Shown here: positions 24,061-32,944 of the stretch, one piece after another | How the letters are laid out: every line of letters begins with the position of its first letter | How positions within the stretch are numbered: position 1 is the stretch's first letter | Origin: JAAZPT01 sp964544955 | GTDB lineage: Bacteria > Bacillota > Clostridia > Christensenellales > Aristaeellaceae | DNA: 47,813 nt | Direction: 5' to 3' | NCBI GenBank assembly: GCA_964544955.1 | Contig: CAZJEB010000011.1 | Location: 1-47,813 of the forward strand | Program-made: the position numbers and the translations under genes | The notes under the pieces: generated by a model | Databases searched by the model: none | Seen by the model: only the letters and a program-made list of their open reading frames with translations | What the model was told of the DNA's origin: nothing

Positions 24061-25422
24061 TTATAAAATGTATTTACGTATATCTACTAATTCCTTCGCA
24101 CTTTCTAAGTGTTGTTTAACATACTCTGAATTAATTTTTAATTCAACCCTTGGCATATTGTCGCCACCTGCATGAAAAGATATATCTTCAAGAACTTCTT
24201 CAAAAACTGCATGTAGCCTTCTTGCACCAATATCTTCTCCAGCCTCATTTTTAGCAAATGAAATTTTAGCTATTTCTTCTATTGCAGAATCTTCAAAATC
24301 AAGAAATACATTATCAACTGCTAAAAGCGCTTTATATTGCCTTGTTAATGCATTATCTGGTTGTGTTAATATTTTTTTAAAATCATCAGCGCTTAAACTT
24401 TTCAATGTAACTCTAACAGGGAATCTACCTTGTAATTCTGGTATAAGGTCACTTACCTTGGCAACATGAAATGCACCTGCAGCAATAAAAAGTATAAAGT
24501 CTGTTCTAACTGGGCCATATTTTGTATTTACTGTTGAACCCTCAACTATTGGCAAAATATCCCTTTGAACACCTTCTCGGCTTACATCAGGGCCACCGCT
24601 ATTTGAAGAATGCCCCGCTATTTTATCTATTTCATCAATAAAAATTATGCCGTCCTGCTCAGTGCGCCTAACAGCTTCTTCTTTTACTGCATCTTGATCA
24701 ATAAGTTTAGAAGATTCTTCTTGAATTAGAATTTTGCGTGCTTCCGAAACCTTCATTCTTCTAATTTTTGTTTGTTTGGGCATCATATTACCCATCATAT
24801 CACCAATGCTTATGGAATTACCACCAAGTTCAAGCTGTGGTGAAGACTCTTCTACCTCTATTTCTATTTCTCTATTTTCTAATTCACCATGTAATAACTG
24901 CCTTTTTACTTCATCACGGTTACCAAGGCTTTTATCTAATTGTTCAGTTGGCTCTGACTCTGGCTTTTTACCCATAAGTATATCAAATGGGTTTGAATGC
25001 TTTTTGGGTGGAGAAACTATCAAAGATGCAAGTCTATCTTCGGCTAAAACTTCAGCCCTTGCCTTAACTTTTTCAGAATATTCCTCTTTAACAAGCCTAA
25101 CAGCATTTTCAGTTAAGTCACGAATAATGCTTTCAACATCCCTGCCCACATAACCAACTTCGGTAAACTTGGTTGCCTCAACTTTAATAAAAGGTGCATC
25201 AACCAATTTTGCCAAACGCCTTGCAATTTCAGTTTTACCAACGCCTGTTGGCCCAATCATCATTATATTTTTAGGGCTTACTTCATCACGCAAATCATCA
25301 TCAAGCATTGACCTTCTATAGCGGTTACGAAGTGCAACTGCAACAGATCTTTTAGCTTCATCTTGCCCTATTATATATCTATCTAATTCACGTACTATTT
25401 CAGATGGTGTTAACGCTTTCAT
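24061..25422 (-). CDS. hslU: HslU/ClpY ATPase of the HslVU protease
   Basis: A 453-residue AAA+ unfoldase that feeds substrates to HslV. It shows the Walker A GPTGVGKT (57-64), the Gly-Tyr pore motif in EVGYVGRDVES, a Walker B IIFIDEIDKIA, a sensor and a C-terminal DIRKYIL tail that docks into HslV. The I domain (about 110-240) is full length. It is 11 bases after hslV. Unlike many Firmicutes, codY does not follow. Confidence 0.97.
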   Translation of the reverse strand: MKALTPSEIVRELDRYIIGQDEAKRSVAVALRNRYRRSMLDDDLRDEVSPKNIMMIGPTGVGKTEIARRLAKLVDAPFIKVEATKFTEVGYVGRDVESIIRDLTENAVRLVKEEYSEKVKARAEVLAEDRLASLIVSPPKKHSNPFDILMGKKPESEPTEQLDKSLGNRDEVKRQLLHGELENREIEIEVEESSPQLELGGNSISIGDMMGNMMPKQTKIRRMKVSEARKILIQEESSKLIDQDAVKEEAVRRTEQDGIIFIDEIDKIAGHSSNSGGPDVSREGVQRDILPIVEGSTVNTKYGPVRTDFILFIAAGAFHVAKVSDLIPELQGRFPVRVTLKSLSADDFKKILTQPDNALTRQYKALLAVDNVFLDFEDSAIEEIAKISFAKNEAGEDIGARRLHAVFEEVLEDISFHAGGDNMPRVELKINSEYVKQHLESAKELVDIRKYIL

Positions 25423-25433
25423 TCAGTACTCCT

Positions 25434-25967
25434 TTACACCTTTTCTACAATGATATTATCATTTGTATAAACACATATTGATGCTGCAATTTCCAAAGAT
25501 TTGCGAGCAATTTCTTCCGCGGAAAGATCTGTATTTCTCAATAATGCCCTTGCCGCCGCCATAGCATAATTACCCCCTGAACCTATACAAGCAATACCAT
25601 CATCAGGATCTATAACTTCACCTGTGCCACTTAGTATTAACAATGATTCGTTATCAGCAACTATAAGCATGGACTCTAGTTTACGCATAACCCTATCAGA
25701 ACGCCAATCCTGCGCCAAATTTACAGCAGCACGTTCAAGGTTACCATTGCATTGATTTAATTTTTCTTCAAAACGATCACATAGTGTAAATGCATCGGCA
25801 ACAGAGCCAGCAAACCCAGCAACAACTTTATCCTTATATAGCCTTCTAACTTTTTTTGCTGTTGATTTAAATATGGTTTTTTCACCCATTGTTACTTGCC
25901 CATCACCAGCAATAGCTGTTTCACCATTGCGCCTTACAGCACAAATAGTTGTACCCAATAAACTCAT
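25434..25967 (-). CDS. hslV: HslV/ClpQ peptidase subunit
   Basis: A 177-residue N-terminal-nucleophile protease of the proteasome beta fold. The start at 25967 has an AAGGAG site eight bases upstream; an upstream in-frame extension lacks one and would spoil processing. The product begins MSLLG-TTICAVRRNG, so Thr6 would be exposed by removal of a five-residue propeptide. B. subtilis ClpQ uses Ser instead. The GDGQVTMG and KVRRLYKDKVVAGFAG motifs match the family. It forms the two-tier protease with HslU. Confidence 0.96.
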   Translation of the reverse strand: MSLLGTTICAVRRNGETAIAGDGQVTMGEKTIFKSTAKKVRRLYKDKVVAGFAGSVADAFTLCDRFEEKLNQCNGNLERAAVNLAQDWRSDRVMRKLESMLIVADNESLLILSGTGEVIDPDDGIACIGSGGNYAMAAARALLRNTDLSAEEIARKSLEIAASICVYTNDNIIVEKV

Positions 25968-25971
25968 ATTT

Positions 25972-27393
25972 TTACTCCTTAATAATTTCCTGTACCCAAA
26001 GCAATATATCATTTATTACTTCATTATCAACGGTTGCGGGAATAGTGTATTCTTCAATAGTTCTCTCAAAGGCTAAATCGCCTTTATATTCCATCATCAT
26101 ATGGTTGAGCATGGGATACTTTTTATATTTTACGTTTTCCTTAGTACTCAACGCTTTTTTCCAAGAATTATAACCAATTTCATTGTTAATTTGAAAATCT
26201 CTACCACCCTGGAGTATTAGCATAGGTATGCTTAATTCGCTAGCTATTTTACCCATATTTAGCTTTTGCATGTCATAAAAATAATACATAGGTCTACCAA
26301 AAACCTGCATTTTTTTTGCTTCTTCTTCAGAAAAATCGCTTATCTTTTCAGCTTTTTCTATTTCTGGTAATTTTTCATTTATTGCCTTTTGCAGTTCTTC
26401 CCCTTGCAGTTTGTTTAGCAAGGATAAGTTTTGCGTTTTTATTATATCTAGCATGTTTATAGGTGTACCTGAAATAGCAATTATACCTGAATAAGGTGTT
26501 GTGCTTGTTTTTGCTATTTGTGGGCTAATATTTGCACCTAAGTCATGACCAAGCAAAAATATTTTGCTTGAATCTATCTCTTCAAAGCCTTTTATAGCCT
26601 CTGTAGCAAAGTGAGCATCATCAATTAAATCCTCATTTATAGTAAAGCTTTCATAATATTCAGGTGTGCATAACTCGTGATTTACAAGGGTTCTTTTATC
26701 AAACCTAATACTTGCAATACCATTTAAAGCCAAAGCTTCAGCAATATCCTTCATTGGTGTTACAGCTTGGAATGTTGCATCTCTATCCAAATCACCTGAA
26801 CCCTGAACTAAAACAAAAGCAGGTACTTTTTTACCTTCAACTTCAGGGATAAGTACAGTTGCCTCAACAGACCATGGCGTATTTCCAATTGTTATTTCCT
26901 GCTCTTTATACTTTTGTTCATCAAGCTTTTCGCCATCCTCTGAGGCATTGTTAACAACAGGGTCAGTCATAGCAAAAAGCAAACCATGTATAGTTGAAAA
27001 ATCTGTTCCTCTAAGTTCCTTACTATAATATGGGGACCCCATTGTAAGCATCATAACTTCAACCTTATGTTCAAAGTTTAGGTTAAGTATATGTGTATGT
27101 GTAAGCCCATTATCAATCATTTTATAATTACCAAAAGATACAAACTTACCTGTTAAAGCTTCAACAGATTTTAGCTGTGTAGAAAAGTATGATAACGGAT
27201 AATGTTTAACCAAAACTTCATCAAACATTGAATAAAGCCTTTCAAAAGAATTTCCTTCCATATATAATTTTGCAAATTCTTTTACAGATTCTTCATCGTT
27301 TATAACAACTGGTTCAAAACCTTCTGCATTTATTGGAATAATATTTAAAATTAAAATAACTGTAAATATTAAAGATATTATTTTTTTTACCAT
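25972..27393 (-). CDS. Secreted alpha/beta hydrolase with Asp at the nucleophile position
   Basis: A 473-residue exported protein. It has a signal peptide (about 1-24), an N-terminal helical domain (about 30-95) like those of some extracellular esterases, and an alpha/beta hydrolase core. The oxyanion-loop region reads QGSGDLDRDATF. The nucleophile elbow is LLGHDLGAN, with Asp284 (codon GAC) where esterases have Ser. A second acid (GGRDF, Asp399) and the base (NHMMM, His431) are in place. Asp nucleophiles occur in epoxide hydrolases and dehalogenases, so the reaction may not be ester hydrolysis. The ATG at 27393 has GGAGG; a TTG 12 bases earlier is rejected. It lies between trmFO and hslV, where xerC often sits. 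Confidence 0.8.
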   Translation of the reverse strand: MVKKIISLIFTVILILNIIPINAEGFEPVVINDEESVKEFAKLYMEGNSFERLYSMFDEVLVKHYPLSYFSTQLKSVEALTGKFVSFGNYKMIDNGLTHTHILNLNFEHKVEVMMLTMGSPYYSKELRGTDFSTIHGLLFAMTDPVVNNASEDGEKLDEQKYKEQEITIGNTPWSVEATVLIPEVEGKKVPAFVLVQGSGDLDRDATFQAVTPMKDIAEALALNGIASIRFDKRTLVNHELCTPEYYESFTINEDLIDDAHFATEAIKGFEEIDSSKIFLLGHDLGANISPQIAKTSTTPYSGIIAISGTPINMLDIIKTQNLSLLNKLQGEELQKAINEKLPEIEKAEKISDFSEEEAKKMQVFGRPMYYFYDMQKLNMGKIASELSIPMLILQGGRDFQINNEIGYNSWKKALSTKENVKYKKYPMLNHMMMEYKGDLAFERTIEEYTIPATVDNEVINDILLWVQEIIKE

Positions 27394-27409
27394 ATAAGCC
27401 TCCAAAGTA

Positions 27410-28747
27410 TTATTGTAAATTTTCCTTAATTATGCATAATTCATCGCTAATTATTTTTATTTCAGCCAATGATTCTTCTGCGATTTTAGTATATCTTTCA
27501 ATTTTATTTTTAATTCTTGGCCCCTGATAAGAGTCTATAAGGCCAAAAGAACAGTTCATAGGTTGAAAATTGTGGTTAGAGCTTGATACATGCTTTGCCA
27601 TAGCACCAATTGCAGTTTTGCTTGTAAAAACAGGAGGGTTTATTCCTTTTAATTTTAAAGCTGTTACCAACCCACACAACAATCCACTAGCCGCACTTTC
27701 AACATATCCTTCAACACCAGTTATTTGCCCCGCAAAAGCAAGGTTTGAATTATTTATTACCCAATAATTTTTATCTAAAAACCCTGGGCTATGTATGAAT
27801 GTGTTTCTATGCATTACACCGTAACGTTCAAAATTTAAATTTTCTAAGCCTGGAATTAAGCTAAAAACTCGCTTTTGTTCGCCAAATTTAAGTTTTGTTT
27901 GGAAACCAACTATATTATACATAGTGCCTTCCCTATTTTCTGCTCTAAGTTGAACAACTGCAAAAGGTTGCTTATTAGTATTAGGATCTATAAGCCCAAC
28001 AGGTTTCAACGGCCCAAAGGCTAATGTATCTAAGCCACGTTTTGCCATGCTTTCAACAGGCATACAGCCTTCAAATACAGATTTTTCCTCAAAACCATGT
28101 ACTGGCGCATTTTCCGCATTTATAAGTTCATTCACAAAATTATAGTATTCATCCCTAGTCATAGGGCAATTTATATAGTCATCTGTACCTTTACCATAAC
28201 GTGAAGCTTTAAAAGCTTTTGACATATCTATAGAATCTGCACTAATTATAGGCGCAGCAGCGTCATAAAACGCTAAAGACTTTAACCCATTTAAGTTACT
28301 AATTGATTGGGCTAAACTTTCAGAAGTTAAAGGCCCTGTAGCTATTATTGTAAATATTCCATCATCTATAATTTCTGTGTATTCTTCGTTTATTATCTCA
28401 ATATTTTTATGTTTTTTAACTTCATCACTAATATATTCTGAAAAAAGGGTTCTGTCAACAGCAAGGGCACCACCAGCTGGAACCGATGTATTGTCTGCTG
28501 CTTTCATAATAATTGAATTAAGATGGCGCATTTCTTCCTTTAACAGCCCCACTGCATTGCTTATGTTATTTGACCTAAGACTATTTGAACAAACTAGTTC
28601 TGCAAAGTTGGGATTATTGTGAGCGGGAGAGTATTTTTTTGGTTTCATTTCATAAAGTTTTACATTCATTCCATACTCTGCCAATTGCCATGCAGCCTCG
28701 CACCCTGCCAATCCTGCACCTATTACCCTTACAGTGGGTTTAGTCAT
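27410..28747 (-). CDS. trmFO: TrmFO, folate- and FAD-dependent tRNA m5U54 methyltransferase
   Basis: A 445-residue flavoprotein that makes ribothymidine-54 in tRNA using methylene-tetrahydrofolate. It shows the FAD site VIGAGLAGCEAAW, the catalytic Cys53 in ELVCSNSLRS, the second Cys in EGCMPVE, and TGVEGYVES near the end. The ATG at 28747 is chosen over the adjacent one three bases earlier for its six-base spacing from GGAGG. It overlaps the end of topA, so the two are translationally coupled, as in many Firmicutes. Confidence 0.97.
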   Translation of the reverse strand: MTKPTVRVIGAGLAGCEAAWQLAEYGMNVKLYEMKPKKYSPAHNNPNFAELVCSNSLRSNNISNAVGLLKEEMRHLNSIIMKAADNTSVPAGGALAVDRTLFSEYISDEVKKHKNIEIINEEYTEIIDDGIFTIIATGPLTSESLAQSISNLNGLKSLAFYDAAAPIISADSIDMSKAFKASRYGKGTDDYINCPMTRDEYYNFVNELINAENAPVHGFEEKSVFEGCMPVESMAKRGLDTLAFGPLKPVGLIDPNTNKQPFAVVQLRAENREGTMYNIVGFQTKLKFGEQKRVFSLIPGLENLNFERYGVMHRNTFIHSPGFLDKNYWVINNSNLAFAGQITGVEGYVESAASGLLCGLVTALKLKGINPPVFTSKTAIGAMAKHVSSSNHNFQPMNCSFGLIDSYQGPRIKNKIERYTKIAEESLAEIKIISDELCIIKENLQ

Positions 28748-30845
28748 CATTATCCTCCGATTGTTTTTCTATTTTATGTCTACACTTTTCATTTGAACAT
28801 AGCAATAAATTTACACCTTTTTTATTTGGCTTTTCTACCATATAGCTAGCACAAATAGGGCATTTTTCATTCGTTGGCTTATCCCAACTTACAAATTCGC
28901 ATTTAGGATAAATTTCACAACCATAAAATATTCTATTCTTCTTACTGCGTTTTTTTATTAGTTTTGAGCCACATTCTGGGCAATTAGCATCGATATAATC
29001 AACTATTGTTTTTGTATTTCTACATTCAGGAAAACCTGGGCAAGCTAAGAACTTACCAAACTTACTCATTTTATATACCATATTTCTTCCACATTGTTCA
29101 CAAATAACATCGCTTTCCACGTCTTTAATTTCAATTTTTTCTATTTCCTGCTCGGCAACGTTAAGTTCTTTACTAAAGTTTGGATAGAAATTATGTAATA
29201 TTTTTTTCCAGTCTAATTCGCCCTTTTCAACTTGGTCAAGGTCGTTTTCCATGCTTGCAGTAAAATCATAATCCACAACATCATTAAAATACTGAATCAT
29301 AATATCATTAACCATACTACCAAGTTCAGTTGAATATAGGTTTTTCTTTTCACGAGTTATGTAACCACGTGCTATTATTGTACTAATAGTAGGGGCATAG
29401 GTACTAGGTCTTCCAATACCTCTATCCTCTAGTTCTTTAACAAGTGATGCTTCTGTAAAATGAGCTGGAGCTTGAGTAAAGTGTTGTTCCTTAACAACAT
29501 CCATAACGGATATTTTTTCACCAACTTTTAATTTAGGCAAAACAACTTTAGACTCTTTGTTATCCTCAGATTCATTATATATAACAGTATAGCCTTCAAA
29601 AACCTTATGCTCTTCATAGCAACGTAATTTAACACCGTCGCCAGAGGCAATTATGGTATTGGTTTCATAGAGTGCAGGGTTCATTTGGCAAGCTAAAAAC
29701 CTGTTGTATATTAGATTGTATAACTTATATTGATCCCTTGTAAGGTAGGCTTTAATGGATTCTGGTGTGTTTTCCATATAAGTTGGCCTAATTGCCTCGT
29801 GGGCATCCTGGGCGTTATTTCTACCCTTATAAATAATAGGTTTACTTGGTAAAAAGTCCTTACCATAAGTATTTAAAATATGATCCCTAACGCTATCAAT
29901 GGCTTCATTACTAATACGTACAGAGTCTGTACGTATATATGTTACAAGACCAACGTTTCCTTTTTTACCTAAGCTTATTCCTTCATATAGTTGTTGAACT
30001 ACTTGCATTGTTTTTGCTGTTGTAAAGTTTAACTTTTTTCCAGCATCCTGCTGTAATGTTGAAGTTGTAAAAGGCGCTAAAGCTGATCTTTTCTTGTTTG
30101 ATTTTTTAATATCCTCAACGCTGAGGTTCGCTTTTTCAATCTTTTTAACAATAGCACTAGCTTGCTTATCGTTTTTCATTGTTGGTTTTTTGCCATCAAT
30201 ACTTACAATTTTACCAGACATAGTGGCTTTTTGATTTTTTTGTGGCGCAAGAGTACTTAAAACTTCCCAGTATTCTTCTGGAACAAAAGCATCAATTTCA
30301 TTATCTCGTTCAACTACAAGGCGAGTTGCCACACTTTGAACCCTTCCAGCTGAAAGACCTTTTTTTATTTTTGCCCAAAGTATTGGACTTATTCCATAAC
30401 CAACCAATCTATCTAAAGCACGCCTAGCTTGTTGGCTATCAACCCTACCCATATCTACTGGTCTTGGATTTTTAACAGCATCCTTTATCGCGTTTTTAGT
30501 AATTTCGTTAAATTCTATTCTACATTTTGAATCAGAATCTATATTAAGTACATTAGCAATATGCCATGAAATAGCTTCCCCTTCCCTATCCGGGTCAGTT
30601 GCAAGCAGTACTTTTTCGGCAGCTTTAGCTTCTTTTTTTATTAAGGCCATAATATCGCCTTTGCCCCTAATTGTAATATACTTCATTTCAAAATCATTTT
30701 GAGTATCAATACCTAGTTGAGATTTTGGTAAATCCCTAAGGTGCCCTTGGGATGCTATTACTTTATAGTTTTTGCCCAAAAACTTTGTAATTGTTTTTGC
30801 CTTTGCAGGTGACTCCACAATCACTAAGTTCTTTTTATTTGCCAT
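28740..30845 (-). CDS. topA: DNA topoisomerase I
   Basis: A 701-residue type IA topoisomerase that relaxes negative supercoils. The Toprim domain carries the acidic DPDREGE (84-90), and the catalytic tyrosine is Tyr303 in GLVTYIRTDSVR. Three C-terminal zinc-finger modules (CEQC.., CPEC.., CPIC..) start around residues 580, 620 and 660 and bind single-stranded DNA. It lies 17 bases after dprA in the widespread dprA-topA-trmFO order. Confidence 0.98.
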   Translation of the reverse strand: MANKKNLVIVESPAKAKTITKFLGKNYKVIASQGHLRDLPKSQLGIDTQNDFEMKYITIRGKGDIMALIKKEAKAAEKVLLATDPDREGEAISWHIANVLNIDSDSKCRIEFNEITKNAIKDAVKNPRPVDMGRVDSQQARRALDRLVGYGISPILWAKIKKGLSAGRVQSVATRLVVERDNEIDAFVPEEYWEVLSTLAPQKNQKATMSGKIVSIDGKKPTMKNDKQASAIVKKIEKANLSVEDIKKSNKKRSALAPFTTSTLQQDAGKKLNFTTAKTMQVVQQLYEGISLGKKGNVGLVTYIRTDSVRISNEAIDSVRDHILNTYGKDFLPSKPIIYKGRNNAQDAHEAIRPTYMENTPESIKAYLTRDQYKLYNLIYNRFLACQMNPALYETNTIIASGDGVKLRCYEEHKVFEGYTVIYNESEDNKESKVVLPKLKVGEKISVMDVVKEQHFTQAPAHFTEASLVKELEDRGIGRPSTYAPTISTIIARGYITREKKNLYSTELGSMVNDIMIQYFNDVVDYDFTASMENDLDQVEKGELDWKKILHNFYPNFSKELNVAEQEIEKIEIKDVESDVICEQCGRNMVYKMSKFGKFLACPGFPECRNTKTIVDYIDANCPECGSKLIKKRSKKNRIFYGCEIYPKCEFVSWDKPTNEKCPICASYMVEKPNKKGVNLLLCSNEKCRHKIEKQSEDNDD

Positions 30846-30862
30846 TATATATCTCCCTTACT

Positions 30863-31945
30863 TTAAACTTCATAAATATTGCCTGGGGATCTTTTAATAT
30901 ATCCCATAATTTCTAAAAACGCAATTGCTGACTGTACTTTATCTGGAGGAGTTTTAACTGCATCAACGATTTCACCAAAGGATTTTGGCTTTAATTTTAA
31001 TGCTTTATATATTTCTAATTGTAAACCAGATATATTTTCAGATATGTCAAAATCATTGCTTTTTATATTTAAAAATGAATTACTAATGCTTAGTTCATCA
31101 AAAATATCTTCAATTTTTAATATGCATTTTGCCTCTCCAGCAGCAATAATGCTATTAGGCCCTTCACTTAACTCTGAGCCCAAATTCCCTGGAACTGCAA
31201 AAACGGGAACATTTTGCTCATATGCATATTTTACAGTAATCATTCCACCGCTATTTATTTTTCCCTCTACAAATATAACAATATCAGATAAGGCCGTTAT
31301 TATTCTGTTTCTGTAAGGAAAGTGGTAATTTAATGGTTCGGTATCGCAATCATATTCGCTTAACATAACGCCATCATTATTGATTATATTTTCCCTTAGA
31401 AGCCTATTGCTTGCAGGATAATCTATAGCTAAACCACAACCACATACAGCAGCAGTTCCTCCAGCTGTTTTATATGCGTACTGATGCGCTTGAGTATCTA
31501 CACCCATTGCAAAACCACTAACAACGCAAACATTATTATCCCCCAATGATTTAGCAAATTCTCGTGTTATTTTTACACCATAATTTGATGGGCGCCTTGT
31601 TCCAACTATTGCAACAGTATTTTTATTTAAAGCCTTAATATTTCCTTTATAGAAAAGCGCATAAGGGGGTTGATCCATAGCTTTTAATTTAAAAGGATAG
31701 TTAGAATTATCAGGGCTTATAATTGAAACATCGTTTTTTTCTAGACTCTCAACACTTTTATTAAGTTGATTTTTGCTATCATTAAGCAAATAACGGGCTG
31801 TTTCGTTAATTAAATTATCTGGTATATTATCAAATTCATCAAACACATTACTAGCACTACCGTATATTTCAAATAGTTTATACGCAATATTTGTAGTTAT
31901 TTTGGCATGGGCTAACCATAAACGTGCTTTAATTTCAGAATCCAT
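30863..31945 (-). CDS. dprA: DNA processing protein DprA
   Basis: A 360-residue Rossmann-fold protein that loads RecA on incoming single-stranded DNA during natural transformation. Signature segments are VGTRRPSNYG, VSGFAMGVDTQAH and GCGLAIDYPASNRLL, with a winged-helix-like C-terminal domain (about 300-360). It is the first gene of the nine-gene operon, with GGAGGGAAT before the ATG. DprA is common in Firmicutes not known to be competent; other competence genes are not in this window. Confidence 0.95.
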   Translation of the reverse strand: MDSEIKARLWLAHAKITTNIAYKLFEIYGSASNVFDEFDNIPDNLINETARYLLNDSKNQLNKSVESLEKNDVSIISPDNSNYPFKLKAMDQPPYALFYKGNIKALNKNTVAIVGTRRPSNYGVKITREFAKSLGDNNVCVVSGFAMGVDTQAHQYAYKTAGGTAAVCGCGLAIDYPASNRLLRENIINNDGVMLSEYDCDTEPLNYHFPYRNRIITALSDIVIFVEGKINSGGMITVKYAYEQNVPVFAVPGNLGSELSEGPNSIIAAGEAKCILKIEDIFDELSISNSFLNIKSNDFDISENISGLQLEIYKALKLKPKSFGEIVDAVKTPPDKVQSAIAFLEIMGYIKRSPGNIYEV

Positions 31946-31969
31946 ATTCCCTCCAAATAATTTTAGTTA

Positions 31970-31998
31970 ATTCTAACACGCATAATACAATGTTGCAA
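31970..31998 (-). promoter_or_regulatory. Promoter of the dprA operon
   Basis: On the minus strand TTGCAA (31998-31993), 17 bases and TAGAAT (31975-31970) lie in the 57-base gap upstream of dprA, almost touching the stop codon of the NlpC/P60-like gene. Confidence 0.65.
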
Positions 31999-32002
31999 AT
32001 TT

Positions 32003-32830
32003 TTAGTAAAGAGTATAATCAATTTTTACATTATCACGCCACCAATAAAGTTCTTCTTTTTGGTTAACATCATATACAGATATAACTGTATCATTTAACA
32101 TAAAATATGCATAGTCTTTATTCCATACATCCTTACGGTGGTATGGCGCTAGTTTTGGGTCAATGTATAAAAGCGAAACTGTTACCCCACCTCGTGGCGG
32201 TGTTGAGCGCAAACCCATAGTTTTGATATAATCCTTATAATAATCATAATAAAAAGGATTATTGCCACTGTGTATAACAAGAGGATAATCTAAATAAGGC
32301 CTAAAATCACTATAACTTTCATCAAGCCCATAATCCCTTAACGTTCCAATATACATTAGAACATGCCTTTGAGGGTTTCTTCCAACAAGTAAATCACCAA
32401 CATTTAAGTACTTATGTTTTTCATTGCCTGGAATTTTATCTATATCTAGATGATTATCCTTATCACCAGCTATTGCATCTAATGAAGGATGTTCCCTAAG
32501 GCCTTGTTCCTCATAGCACCATCTAGTATACCCTTTACAATCAAAGCCATAAAGGTACATTTTATCAGGTTTATAATAAGCACTCTCTTGTTGTGGTATG
32601 CGAGGTTTTAATAATATATTTTCATTTACCCCAGCAAAATAATATGGTACACCACCATCATAGCGGGCGATTAACATAGCATCTGCTTTTTTATTATAAA
32701 GATTTATAATTTCATGATTTGCTGGTAGCATTGAAAGTGCTGCTTCCAAAAGATTGCATGACTGTAAGGCAGCATTAGCCTTATTAATGCTTAATATAAA
32801 AACTATTAATAGCGTGAATATTTTTTTCAT
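32003..32830 (-). CDS. Secreted NlpC/P60-like cell-wall hydrolase
   Basis: A 275-residue protein with a signal peptide (about 1-20). The catalytic pattern of NlpC/P60 papain-like peptidases is visible: Cys98 in FDCKGYTRWCY, His156 in RHVLMYIG and a possible third polar residue His187 in VIHSGNN. Such enzymes cut the gamma-D-Glu-meso-DAP bond or nearby amide bonds in peptidoglycan, which would agree with the DAP-type MurE here. There is no SH3 or LysM binding domain, so targeting is unclear. It is a single-gene unit with its own promoter, and no terminator of its own is obvious. Confidence 0.8.
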   Translation of the reverse strand: MKKIFTLLIVFILSINKANAALQSCNLLEAALSMLPANHEIINLYNKKADAMLIARYDGGVPYYFAGVNENILLKPRIPQQESAYYKPDKMYLYGFDCKGYTRWCYEEQGLREHPSLDAIAGDKDNHLDIDKIPGNEKHKYLNVGDLLVGRNPQRHVLMYIGTLRDYGLDESYSDFRPYLDYPLVIHSGNNPFYYDYYKDYIKTMGLRSTPPRGGVTVSLLYIDPKLAPYHRKDVWNKDYAYFMLNDTVISVYDVNQKEELYWWRDNVKIDYTLY

Positions 32831-32861
32831 AATGCCTCACAAAATTATAACATGATACTTA

Positions 32862-32889
32862 ATTATACATTTATGATATAAAATTGCAA
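32862..32889 (-). promoter_or_regulatory. Promoter of the NlpC/P60-like gene
   Basis: TTGCAA (32889-32884), 16 bases and TATAAT (32867-32862) on the minus strand, 32 bases before the ATG at 32830. A second TATAAT lies nearer the gene (about 32844-32849). Confidence 0.65.
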
Positions 32890-32900
32890 ATACATTGCCA

Positions 32901-32932
32901 AATTAAAAAGCACCTCTTTAGAGGTGCCTTTA
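32901..32932 (-). terminator. Terminator of the flavoprotein reductase gene
   Basis: On the minus strand AAAGGCACCTC-TAAA-GAGGTGCTTTTT folds into a stem of about 10 bp with one mismatch and a U-run, 12 bases after the stop at 32945. Confidence 0.85.
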
Positions 32933-32944
32933 ATAATTTAAATA

